From contig NZ_CP036264.1 in NCBI RefSeq assembly GCF_008035925.1, forward strand, positions 8,532,343 to 8,596,342: 64,000 nt of DNA, read 5' to 3'. The notes beneath the pieces are model-generated. The model saw only the letters and a list, made by a program, of their open reading frames with translations. It did not search any database and had not been told where the DNA came from. Every line of letters begins with the position of its first letter. The first letter of the stretch is position 1. This document shows, piece after piece, positions 1 to 8,026 of this stretch. Position numbers and translations under genes: made by a program. This DNA is from Stieleria maiorica (GTDB lineage Bacteria > Planctomycetota > Planctomycetia > Pirellulales > Pirellulaceae).

Positions 1-1140
1 CGAGATCCCATCGGGCGTATTGGAGGGATCAGGTTTCAGGTTTGTCACGTCAAGAATCGTCGCATGAATGTCCATGGTGATCACCGGCGTCGACGTCTGG
101 GTGGACGGGCTGACGCGGCCGGGCCAGCGTACAATCATCGGGACGCGAATTCCGCCTTCATACAGGTAGCCTTTTTCTGCCCGCAGCGGTTGAACGTCGG
201 ATCCGAACGGTCCGTTGTCCGATGTGAAAATCACCAATGTCTGTTCGCCCAGGCCCTGCTGGTCGATCGCCTGGATAACTTTGCCGATCGATCGGTCCAT
301 GCCTTCAATCATCGCGGCGTAAGTCGGATTCTCGACGCCCGGTCCTTTCCGTTGGTCGTATTTGGCGATCAAATCGGCGGGGGCTTGAAAGGGGTAGTGA
401 ACCGAATAATTCCACCAGCAAAGAAAGAACGGGCGATTGCCATCGGCCTGGGCGGACTTGATAAAGTCGATGCATTCGTCGGCGCATCGGTCCGGTAAGT
501 ACTCGCCGTCGGTTTTTCCGATCAGATTGGGAATCCTGTACGGACTGAAATAGCTCGGCGGCCCCCCGAATCGGCAACCTCCAATGTTGATGTCGAAGCC
601 TTGATATTCAGGACGCAACTCTGGTTCGGTCGGCTGCTCCTGGTCGGAATTGGAGTCTGATCGGCTGCGATGGGAGAGATGCCACTTTCCGACAAAGCCT
701 GTCGCGTACCCCGCCTGCTTGAGTTGCTCGGCCAAGGTCACCCGTTCCAACGGCAGGTGTCGCAACCATATGGGGGTGATCAAATCCGTACCGGGTTTTC
801 GAAAGTTGGGAGGGTGTCCTCCGGCGTGATTGGTGATGTTGAGACGCGCCGGTGATTCGCCCGTCATCAGCGCCGCGCGTGTCGGTGTGCAAACCGGTGC
901 AGTTGAGTAAGCATCGGTGAAGAGCAGGCCTTGCTCTGCCAGCCGATCGAGGTGGGGAGTGTCAAGTTTGTCGTTGCCGTAGCAACGAAGGTCCTTCCAG
1001 CCAAGGTCATCGGCCATGATCAACACGATGTTTGGCGTTTTGTCATTCTTCTGTGGTGTTTGGCCGGATCCCGTTGTTGAAAGGATGCTGAGGGCAACCA
1101 ACGAGGCCAATAGAGAATTGATCGCTGTCTTGTTTTTCAT
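1..1140 (-). CDS. Secreted sulfatase, C-terminus cut by the window edge
   Basis: Formylglycine-dependent sulfatase, expected to hydrolyse sulfate esters on polysaccharides outside the cytoplasm. The ATG at 1140 opens a hydrophobic signal peptide (about residues 1-27). NIVLIMADDLG at about 37-47 carries the Asp pair that binds calcium, and CTPTR at 84-88 is the canonical C-x-P-x-R site where Cys becomes formylglycine. The strand then reads GKWHLSH, and TSDNGPFGSD further on, both typical of the family. It continues open to base 1, so about 380 residues are visible and the C-terminal subdomain is missing. A second sulfatase lies upstream in the same direction, separated by an inverted-repeat element. 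Substrate cannot be told from sequence alone. Confidence 0.93.
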   Translation of the reverse strand, partial: MKNKTAINSLLASLVALSILSTTGSGQTPQKNDKTPNIVLIMADDLGWKDLRCYGNDKLDTPHLDRLAEQGLLFTDAYSTAPVCTPTRAALMTGESPARLNITNHAGGHPPNFRKPGTDLITPIWLRHLPLERVTLAEQLKQAGYATGFVGKWHLSHRSRSDSNSDQEQPTEPELRPEYQGFDINIGGCRFGGPPSYFSPYRIPNLIGKTDGEYLPDRCADECIDFIKSAQADGNRPFFLCWWNYSVHYPFQAPADLIAKYDQRKGPGVENPTYAAMIEGMDRSIGKVIQAIDQQGLGEQTLVIFTSDNGPFGSDVQPLRAEKGYLYEGGIRVPMIVRWPGRVSPSTQTSTPVITMDIHATILDVTNLKPDPSNTPDGIS

Positions 1141-1223
1141 CGCTGTCTCGCGTGTTGAACCGGCAAGTGGAATGGCGGAAGGAGGATTGGCGCTCGCTGT
1201 GGGATATGGGGGAGTTCTCGACG

Positions 1224-1390
1224 GCCTGTTGATTTGTTCCGATCAGATGTGGGATCAGCCGTTTCGCGCGAGCGTACGGGCCTCCCATACTAAGAAACGG
1301 GCCTCCCATACTAAGAAACGGGCCTCCCATACTAAGAATACGCACTGGCGCCCGTAGGCTCGCGCCAAACGGCTGATTGAATCAACAGGC
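1224..1390. repeat. Inverted-repeat element with three tandem 21-bp units in its centre
   Basis: Outer arms GCCTGTTGATT (1224-1234) and its exact complement (1380-1390) enclose longer imperfect arms at 1254-1281 and 1350-1377, which contain CAAACGGCTGAT or its complement. The loop holds three direct copies of a 21-bp unit starting at 1276, 1297 and 1318, each containing CCTCCCATACTAAG. The element fills most of the gap between two sulfatase genes. Related arm sequences occur near 24710-24755 and 36838-36930. A transcript of either strand could fold into a long hairpin. Confidence 0.85.
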
Positions 1391-1393
1391 TGC

Positions 1394-2755
1394 CTAGGGC
1401 GTGGCGGGGGCGAATTTGCCGGATTTGCGCTGGGTGGGAACATACCACTCGTCCAGCAGTGCACTGAGTTCCATGACCTTCTTGGGATCCGTCTCGGCGA
1501 GGTTCTTGTTTTCGCCGGGATCGACTTTCAAATCGTAGAGCTGGGGGGCGGCGTCTTGGGGCGGATACCTCATGTACCCAGGCGCTCCATCGTACGTCAG
1601 CAGGAGTTTGTCGTGGCCGTTGATCACCCAGCGATAAAGGAGCGATGCTTCAGGATTTTCGATGTCGGCGATGTCGTGGGCAAAGGCTTCGCCAAATATT
1701 GTGTCACGTTCGATGGTTTGGCCGGACATCAGCTGCGGCAGCAGATTGAGTCCGGGGAAGTCGTGGGGACCTTTTGCGCGGGCAGCCGCCAGAACGGTGG
1801 GCACGAAATCGATCGACGAACAGAGTTCGGGACGATCCGCCGGAGGAATTTTTCCTGGCCAGCGGAACATGATCGGCGTTCGTGTCCCATGTTCGTAGGG
1901 GCTCCGTTTGGATCGCGGGCCGTAGCGACCGGCTTCCGTTTGAATCCAGCCGTTGTCGGTGACGTAAATGACAAGTGTCTCTTCGGCAATTTTCGAGTTG
2001 TCGATGTGGTCCAACAAAACGCCGCAGGTTTCATCGAACCATTCACACATCGCGTAGTACTTGGCGATTCGTTCCTGCACTCCTTTCTTGAGGTACTTGT
2101 CTAAAAGTCGAGCCGGTGGGTTGTGTGGTGTATGGGGCATGACCGGTGCGTACCAAACAAAAAACGGCTTGTCCGCTTCCACGCTGCGATCAATAAACTC
2201 CGTGACTGGCGTCATGGTTTCGCGTCCGATCGCCAGTCCCGCATCACCATGTCGACCGCCTGGATTGGGATACCCCTTGGTCATCCCTTCGGTGAAACCC
2301 CCGCGCTGATAAGAACCTTCCCACCATTTTCCGCTTTGGAAACTGACATACCCCTTCTCGGCCAGCCACTGAGGCAAGGCGCCGGTACGGTCGATGTGTT
2401 CGAGCAGCAGCGCGCGAGCGTCTTTGCCCGCCTTTTCGGCGTGGGCTTTATTCTGTGGGGTGCGAGCGGGGTCGTTTCCGGTCGTCTTGTTCTGATGCGA
2501 ATAGAGTCCCGTTGCCAGCGTCATCAATGCGGGACGGCACAATGCGGTTGGAACATAGCCCCGCCGAAACAAGGTGCTCTCGCGGGCCAGCTTGTCCAGG
2601 TTGGGGGTTTCGATTTTCTCATGCCCCATGAAACCGTAGTCGGTGTAACCCTGGTCGTCCGAGAGGATCAACACGACGTTCGGCGGCTTGGCGTTGGACG
2701 CAGAGACAACGGTGGCAATCAAGAGGAGTGGGAGCAGACGAAGCGTGCAGTTCAT
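1394..2755 (-). CDS. Secreted sulfatase with variant C-R-P-A-L active-site motif
   Basis: Sulfatase of the alkaline-phosphatase fold, 453 residues, full length. The signal peptide is at about 1-22, followed by PPNVVLILSDDQG with the metal-binding Asp pair. The formylglycine motif is CRPAL at 73-77: the Cys and Pro are present, but the Arg of C-x-P-x-R is Leu. Planctomycete sulfatases with a CRPxL form are known, so this is probably a subfamily trait rather than inactivation. GKWWEGSY, VTDNGW and YEHGTRTPIMFRWPG are further family blocks. The ATG at 2755 fits the signal peptide. The gene ends just inside the inverted repeat to its left and may be read with the cut sulfatase downstream. Confidence 0.92.
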   Translation of the reverse strand: MNCTLRLLPLLLIATVVSASNAKPPNVVLILSDDQGYTDYGFMGHEKIETPNLDKLARESTLFRRGYVPTALCRPALMTLATGLYSHQNKTTGNDPARTPQNKAHAEKAGKDARALLLEHIDRTGALPQWLAEKGYVSFQSGKWWEGSYQRGGFTEGMTKGYPNPGGRHGDAGLAIGRETMTPVTEFIDRSVEADKPFFVWYAPVMPHTPHNPPARLLDKYLKKGVQERIAKYYAMCEWFDETCGVLLDHIDNSKIAEETLVIYVTDNGWIQTEAGRYGPRSKRSPYEHGTRTPIMFRWPGKIPPADRPELCSSIDFVPTVLAAARAKGPHDFPGLNLLPQLMSGQTIERDTIFGEAFAHDIADIENPEASLLYRWVINGHDKLLLTYDGAPGYMRYPPQDAAPQLYDLKVDPGENKNLAETDPKKVMELSALLDEWYVPTQRKSGKFAPATP

Positions 2756-2831
2756 GTGTCTGGTCGTGTTTGATGGATGACTTGGCGGGCATGACCCTGG
2801 ATGAGTGGCGCGGGCATACGTGCTGGTGTGG

Positions 2832-2902
2832 GGGCTTTAGCGCATGGTCGCTGCGTGGCAGCGACCGGGAATCGCCTAAAGGCTAAACACCAACGGTTGC
2901 TG
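2832..2902. repeat. Interspersed palindromic repeat (copy 1 of a pair)
   Basis: GGTCGCTGCGTGGCAGCGACC is a near-perfect hairpin here, flanked by GGCTTTAGCGC on the left and CGCCTAAAGGCTAAACACC on the right. The same arrangement occurs in the opposite orientation at 36740-36812, including the CAACGGTTGCTG-type flank, so this is a dispersed element. It lies in the leader of the sulfatase gene to its left. Confidence 0.8.
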
Positions 2903-2982
2903 AACGTGAATTCCGCTGATCGACGCAACGACCGCAGTGATGCCTGTTAGGGTGCGATCGTTGCATCACGAATCACGCCCGA

Positions 2983-3162
2983 TCAGTCGTAGACCTCTCC
3001 CTTTTCTTGGAATTCCGGAGGAGGTGCATCATTTAATTCTGGATGCTCCATCAGCAACTGCTCGATTTCGGAAGCGCCGTAGGTTCGTTCCGGTTTCTCT
3101 TCGGCACAACCCGCGGAGCAGAGTACCAACAACAAGACGAGCGAATGGGCGAAAAACTTCAT
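2983..3162 (-). CDS. Small lipoprotein following a DUF1559 gene
   Basis: A 59-residue protein starting at the ATG at 3162, with signal peptide and lipobox ending CSAGC at 15-19; the Cys would be lipidated and the mature chain is about 40 acidic residues (EEKPERTYGASEIEQLLMEH). An upstream in-frame start would add 23 residues before the signal peptide and is unlikely. It lies 58 bases downstream of a DUF1559 prepilin-like gene and probably shares its transcript. The same pairing of DUF1559 gene and lipoprotein recurs at 39670-41120, though the two lipoproteins are unlike in sequence. Function unknown. Confidence 0.75.
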   Translation of the reverse strand: MKFFAHSLVLLLVLCSAGCAEEKPERTYGASEIEQLLMEHPELNDAPPPEFQEKGEVYD

Positions 3163-3220
3163 TGTGATCACAGATCCCTGGTAAAAGAAGAAGGCAACAG
3201 ATTCCGAGAGTGAGACGCGA

Positions 3221-4462
3221 TTAAAACTCACCGTCGAGCACTTCCGATGCGGCGCGCGTGCCGAGGGCTCCCCAAAGTCCGAAGGGGCTGGGTGAACCGG
3301 GAACCGACATCGGGTCGGTGTTCACCGAGGCGTTTGACACCATGGCTCGGCTCGACACACTTCCCGCGTCAATCGAGTCCGTGATGAAACGGACGGCACC
3401 ATCGCCCATCAAGACGTGCGCGCCCCCTTGGTGCCGGCTACTCGGCGGGCAGATCCCCTCGGACTGGTACCAGTTTTGGTCGAAACACAATTCTCGGTTG
3501 GGAGGCAGGATCGTGTAGACGCCCGTGTGGAGGTGCAAGCCCCACGCCCAGCGAAATCCGCGTCGGTTGTCGATGTGGGGGTTGCTGGTGAACGGCGCAG
3601 CGGGACCCCAAAACATCGGTCGATCGGGATCAACGAATGACTCGCAAGCGATTGCACCGCCGGGCGACTTGATCGGCCCCGTCGCCCCGGTCGTGCCGTT
3701 GACGTGTCGGGAGCGTTTGTCATCATCACCCAGGTCGGTGATAAACTCACCCATGGCGATCGTGTTGGACAGGCCGTCGAGTACATCTCGAAACTTGGTT
3801 TTAAACTGGCAATTGAAAAAACCTCGGTTGCTGATTCGCGCGGATTGGATGATGTCCGACGACTTCCTGTCCCCGCGGATGGTGTAGGCGGCTCCGTAGT
3901 TGGTCCGGTGGACCGAGTCGCCCATGCAAACGCCGTAATTGGTGCGTCCCATGGCCGGAAGCCCGACACCGGGATCGCTGGGGCAACGGAATGTTGGAAT
4001 ATCGGATTCGAACGGATCGTATGGCCCGGCGTCTGAATGGATCAGACGACTAAACACTCGACCCGGATAGGGTCCCATCGGGGCATAGATGTTTCCGGCG
4101 CCGATTTCCCCGTCCGGTACTTTGTAAGGGGTGGAGATTTGGTCCCAGAGTGCCTGCTGTTCAATGAACGCAGTAAGCCCGACCAGTGCGGAAAGTTCCA
4201 CGCTGTTGCCACCGGGGGCGAATTCGCGTCGGGTCGTCGAGTACGTCCCGCCGCCTTGTTTCGGCAGTTGCTGGTATGCCGAATGGTAGTTGTGGATCGC
4301 CAAGCCGACCTGCTTGAAATTGTTGCTGCAACTCATTCGGCGAGCGGCTTCGCGGGCCGCTTGAACGGCGGGGAGAAGCAAGCCCACCAAGATTCCGATG
4401 ATGGCGATGACGACAAGAAGTTCCACAAGCGTGAATCCTTTGCGTCCATGACAGCTACGCAT
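3221..4462 (-). CDS. DUF1559 protein with type IV pilin-like N-terminus
   Basis: A 413-residue planctomycete DUF1559 protein. The ATG at 4462 is preceded by AAGGAAC and puts the prepilin signature GFTLVELLVVIAIIGILVG at residues 9-27; a G-F cleavage site with Glu at +5 is what prepilin peptidase recognises. It continues LLPAVQAAREAARRMSCSNN, the hallmark of the family. The C-terminal region has H-x-GGAHVLMGDGAVRF, also typical. An in-frame extension upstream of 4462 is open but lacks signal features and is rejected. It is expected at the cell surface or in a pseudopilus; its exact role is not known. A lipoprotein gene follows. Confidence 0.93.
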   Translation of the reverse strand: MRSCHGRKGFTLVELLVVIAIIGILVGLLLPAVQAAREAARRMSCSNNFKQVGLAIHNYHSAYQQLPKQGGGTYSTTRREFAPGGNSVELSALVGLTAFIEQQALWDQISTPYKVPDGEIGAGNIYAPMGPYPGRVFSRLIHSDAGPYDPFESDIPTFRCPSDPGVGLPAMGRTNYGVCMGDSVHRTNYGAAYTIRGDRKSSDIIQSARISNRGFFNCQFKTKFRDVLDGLSNTIAMGEFITDLGDDDKRSRHVNGTTGATGPIKSPGGAIACESFVDPDRPMFWGPAAPFTSNPHIDNRRGFRWAWGLHLHTGVYTILPPNRELCFDQNWYQSEGICPPSSRHQGGAHVLMGDGAVRFITDSIDAGSVSSRAMVSNASVNTDPMSVPGSPSPFGLWGALGTRAASEVLDGEF

Positions 4463-4849
4463 AGCAAAGTTCCTTAACGGAAAGATCGAACCCAAAAAGA
4501 GAAAAATGCAGACCCGGTTACTCGGGGGCGAGACCTTGATACAGTCCCTAACCACAAGACGATGGGAATGCAGTAACTGAAAAATAATGATAGGCGTCCG
4601 TACTTTTAATAATATGCTTCGATCGCCTCGCAACGATGTTTCTGCGCACAGTGCGAGTGCTTTACAACAGCCCTGCGTCGAGGGTCGCCGTTGGACCGGC
4701 GGTGGCCCGATGTGTCGCCCCTGGTGGACTCGATTTCTAACGGCTTGTCAGTTACCACAGAGCGGCAGAAAGGGAAGGCAGTGCGTCACAGAGAAGAGGT
4801 GCTGACAGGCACGCCGCGGGCATGAGCAACCGGGGGCACGCCAACGCTT
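4463..4849. other. Intergenic stretch without a recognisable gene
   Basis: Lies upstream of the minus-strand DUF1559 gene and downstream of the minus-strand PAS-AraC gene. It must hold the promoter of the former. The AT-rich part near 4580-4620 is the likeliest place, but no convincing -35/-10 pair stands out. Short open frames here show no protein-like features. Confidence 0.5.
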
Positions 4850-5605
4850 TTAGCATTGTTTCCTGAACACCGACGGCGTGACGCCCGTCGCGCGTCGAAA
4901 GGCTCGAGTGAACGCGCTGTGATCACAGAAACCGCAGGCCAACGCGATTTCAACGACCGGCTTGTTGGTCTCACGCAACAGTCTGGATGCCGCTGCGATG
5001 CGAATCTTGGCGATCAATTGAGTCGGCGTCAGGTCGTAGATTCGTCGCGTGAATCGGGCAAGTTTCTGGGAGGTCAGACCAGAACGTTCCGCCAGCCAAG
5101 CCGGCGTGACCGCGGCACCAAGTGTCCGTTCAAACTCCTCCAACGCGGCGGCGAAAGCCGTCGGGATTTCTTGGGCGGGAATGGAAACGCGGACGTCACG
5201 GGAGAATCCGATCAGCCCGACGACGTTCCCCTGTGAATCGTGAATCGGCAGCTTCGTTGTCAAGCACCAGACCGGGTTTTGAGGCCGATGCCATTGCATC
5301 TCAAGATGTTCTTGGAGCGGGCGTCCGGTCCGCAATACTTTTTCGTCTTGTTTCGACGGAACCTGACCAAAGTCGCCCTGACAAATGTCGCGGGGGCGTT
5401 GTCCGATCACATCGGATTTGGCCTTAAAGCCATGTCGCTTGACGAGCGACTCATTGACGGCAACGTATCGGCCCGCGGCGTCTTTGACGAAGAACGCGAC
5501 ATCAGGGGCCGAATCAAACAGTTTCGATAGCACATCCACGTCGATCGATGTCACCGCATTGCCGAATGCGTTCGCCGATGGGGAGACGTTCCATTCTGTG
5601 CGCAT
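4850..5605 (-). CDS. PAS-sensor AraC-family transcriptional regulator
   Basis: 251 residues from the ATG at 5605 (a TTG two codons earlier is also possible). Residues about 23-138 form a PAS domain: LSKLFDSAPDVAFFVKD, then GRYVAVNESL and a PAC-like LIGFSRDV. Residues about 155-251 are an AraC/XylS DNA-binding domain, with its second helix-turn-helix at VVEIALACGFCDHSAFTRAF and the closing GVTPSVFRK. This regulator replaces the usual AraC cupin sensor with PAS, so it probably senses a small ligand or redox state in the cytoplasm. It diverges from the ankyrin gene, and the 330-base gap between them is a plausible site of autoregulation. Targets unknown. Confidence 0.88.
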   Translation of the reverse strand: MRTEWNVSPSANAFGNAVTSIDVDVLSKLFDSAPDVAFFVKDAAGRYVAVNESLVKRHGFKAKSDVIGQRPRDICQGDFGQVPSKQDEKVLRTGRPLQEHLEMQWHRPQNPVWCLTTKLPIHDSQGNVVGLIGFSRDVRVSIPAQEIPTAFAAALEEFERTLGAAVTPAWLAERSGLTSQKLARFTRRIYDLTPTQLIAKIRIAAASRLLRETNKPVVEIALACGFCDHSAFTRAFRRATGVTPSVFRKQC

Positions 5606-5939
5606 TTCCAACTCTCGGTGGCTATTTCATCCAAGCACGCGGACTGCGGCTAGTCTAGTGCACACTTCGCGAGTCGAAAATTGGAGGCAAGCCGGGGCCC
5701 CGTGTTGTGGATTGCCGCAATGACCGGCCGCCGGGACCGGTCTGCTGGCCCCACGTGGGAGGTGTTCGGGCCGGAGTTGGTTGATTTGCCCCCCGCACCA
5801 AAACACCAGGGGGTGAACCGAACCGCGATCACCACGCCGATACAATCCATGGTTTGGCCCGGAACGGATGGCCGGTTTCGGGTAGGCTGTGGAATTCACA
5901 GCAAGACTGAAAGGTCGGCGAGGCACGTTGGAGCGATCG
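5606..5939. other. Divergent intergenic region between AraC-type and ankyrin genes
   Basis: Must contain promoters firing both ways. I see no clear sigma-70 box pair and no gene-like frame. The stretch is GC-rich with short self-complementary runs around 5690-5760. Confidence 0.45.
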
Positions 5940-6758
5940 ATGAATCGGGAAATAAAGGCGGCCATTGATAACGGTGACGTTGATCGAGTGCGTGCGATCC
6001 TGACCGACGATCCCGCGAAGGCATCGGCATTGATCACGTGGGGGCCGGCGCACTGTCCCTGCGAAACCGAACCGCTTCATTACTTGAGCGACGCTCCGTT
6101 CAATCGTTTGTGGGATCATGGGAAGCAGGCGGAATTGGCGAGAGTGCTGATCGAGGCGGGGGCACCGGTCGATGGGTTGCCGACGTCCGGTGAGACACCG
6201 CTGCACGGCGCCGCGAGCCTGGGGGAAGCTGGCGTGGCAGAAGTCTTGATTGATTGTGGCGCGAACACGGAGGCGGTCGCCGACTATCCAGGTATCCCCG
6301 ATGGCACACCCCTCGATTTCGCCGTTCATTTCGGAATGGTCGATGTCGTGGATCTGCTTGTTCGACGAGGAGCGAAGGTGCTCTCGACCCGTATGGCGGC
6401 CGGGGCGGGGCAAATCGAACGGGTGCAAACGGAGTGGGCGTCGCTGCATGACCCGGACAAACAGTTCGACGTGTTTCGATGTGCGGTCGTCTGTGACCGC
6501 GTGCCGGTCGTCGAATTCCTGCTCGCCGAGGGCGTTGATGTGAACGCGGATCTTGATGGGGCCACCGCGCTTCACTGGGCCGCATGGGAGGCGAAGCCCC
6601 GGATGGTTGAGTTTCTGCTCGGCCGCGGGGCCGATGCGTCCAAGCAGGATCCCGAGCACAACGCAACCGCGCTTCAGTGGGCCCGTCATCGAGGCGACCA
6701 ACTGGGGCCGCGTTGGGGGCATCCAGAAGTCATCGAGATGCTCACCAACGCGGGGTGA
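5940..6758 (+). CDS. Ankyrin-repeat protein
   Basis: 272 residues from the ATG at 5940, which has GGAG six bases upstream; a GTG start 51 bases earlier is open but has no such site. The chain is a run of ankyrin repeats: AAIDNGDVDRVRAILTDDP at the start, then GETPLHGAASLGEAGVAEVL, GTPLDFAVHFGMVDVVDLLV, and GATALHWAAWEAKPRMVEFL near the end. No signal peptide or membrane segment is visible, so it is probably a cytoplasmic protein-binding module. Partner unknown. It faces the DUF3616 gene tail to tail. Confidence 0.9.
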   Translation: MNREIKAAIDNGDVDRVRAILTDDPAKASALITWGPAHCPCETEPLHYLSDAPFNRLWDHGKQAELARVLIEAGAPVDGLPTSGETPLHGAASLGEAGVAEVLIDCGANTEAVADYPGIPDGTPLDFAVHFGMVDVVDLLVRRGAKVLSTRMAAGAGQIERVQTEWASLHDPDKQFDVFRCAVVCDRVPVVEFLLAEGVDVNADLDGATALHWAAWEAKPRMVEFLLGRGADASKQDPEHNATALQWARHRGDQLGPRWGHPEVIEMLTNAG

Positions 6759-6871
6759 GATATTCAGTGAAACATCCGCACGATTGGGGGCGATGAATCA
6801 CAAGCATGGACACGAAGGAGAGTTCGTGCCCGAAAAGAGCATCGGTGACAACCGTTCTCGCGGCGGAGGGT

Positions 6872-7999
6872 TTATCGCTCCAAGACTGTCAAGTGGATCG
6901 TTTCGTCGCGGTCGTGAGCAAGCCAGACCAAGCCGTCATCGGTCACGGCGATCCCTTCGATGTTGTCTTGGTCCTCAAACGTCAGTTTCGTATCGACCTT
7001 GATGTGAGCGACGCCGTAGTCGGGGCCTTCAGGAATCTCGAACACATGGTACCGGTTTGGCGCCTCGAATCCGGCGGGATGGTCGGCGAGCACTTGGGAT
7101 TCGTCCGGGGCGGAGTCTAAATCACCGCTGACCGCGTACACGGTATGGCCGCGTTGGATCATGGCGCGAATGCCGGCCGGTTGATCTGGATTGCCGACGT
7201 TCTCCAAAACGAACACACGAGTCGCCTTCAATCGTCCAAACCGCTTCACGCCTCGCTTTTCAAACAGTCGGTCGATCCCGTCGATTTCAACGAGGATCGG
7301 GTTCCCTTCTGACGTGACCGGATATCGCAATCCGACGAGCAAGCGTCCATTGGGAAGGAATGCCGTTCCTTCGATGTTGATTGGCCGATCGCTATGGTGC
7401 AGTCGTCGTCGCCATTTTGGTTTTTCGTCTTCGTAAGCCGCGATCGTCGCCCGGATGTAGTTCGCCAGGACTTGTCGGCCTTCGGGGATGAGTTCGATAT
7501 CCCGCTGTGCGATCGCGTCATTGATCGCTCGGTGCAAGGCGAAAGGGACGCGACAGACGTCCATCTCGGTTTTCAGTTTGTTACCCTTGATCCGCACCAA
7601 TGACTCGTTAAACCGAGCCACGAAGTGACGTTCCGGCTCCAGAGGCCCGGATTTGCTGCCGAAGTGCGATCCGAAAACATAGATCCACCCGCCGACGCGG
7701 GCGACGCATTCAGGATCGTCGGTCTCTTTGTCGGTCGAATGCTTTGATAGCCGCGTCTTCAGCCGAACAATTGACCAGGCGTCGGGGGAATCCGTCCCCG
7801 CGTCCTTGTGGTCGCGGGTTTGCCTGCCCAACAGTGCAACCGATCGATGGGCGACCGTATCATCGCTGACCACCCAAAACGCTTGCCCGAACCCGAACGC
7901 ATCGAGGACCCGTCGGTTGTAGCAAGCGGTTAATGCCGAAATCTCAACGTGTTCGGACTCGATTTGGATATCGCGGCGTGCGGGTGTCGACTTGGGCAA
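6872..7999 (-). CDS. DUF3616-family propeller protein
   Basis: 375 residues, matching the DUF3616 family in its closing blocks (NIEGIAVTDDGLVWLAHDRD) and in NIEGTAFLPNGRLLVGLR in the middle. These recurring motifs suggest a beta-propeller. There is no signal peptide. The only in-frame start after the preceding stop is TTG at 7999, and GGAG eight bases upstream supports it. The gene begins 27 bases after the DUF1501 stop and is probably the third gene of the PSD1-DUF1501 operon. Biochemical activity is unknown for the family. Confidence 0.82.
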   Translation of the reverse strand: MPKSTPARRDIQIESEHVEISALTACYNRRVLDAFGFGQAFWVVSDDTVAHRSVALLGRQTRDHKDAGTDSPDAWSIVRLKTRLSKHSTDKETDDPECVARVGGWIYVFGSHFGSKSGPLEPERHFVARFNESLVRIKGNKLKTEMDVCRVPFALHRAINDAIAQRDIELIPEGRQVLANYIRATIAAYEDEKPKWRRRLHHSDRPINIEGTAFLPNGRLLVGLRYPVTSEGNPILVEIDGIDRLFEKRGVKRFGRLKATRVFVLENVGNPDQPAGIRAMIQRGHTVYAVSGDLDSAPDESQVLADHPAGFEAPNRYHVFEIPEGPDYGVAHIKVDTKLTFEDQDNIEGIAVTDDGLVWLAHDRDETIHLTVLER

Positions 8000-8026
8000 T
8001 GGGCCAGCTCCGGCGATTTGCGGCTG

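Noticed and set aside
5829..6722. 297-codon minus-strand frame opposite the ankyrin gene
   Set aside because: The ankyrin repeats on the plus strand are clear and have a ribosome site; the opposite frame has no family features.
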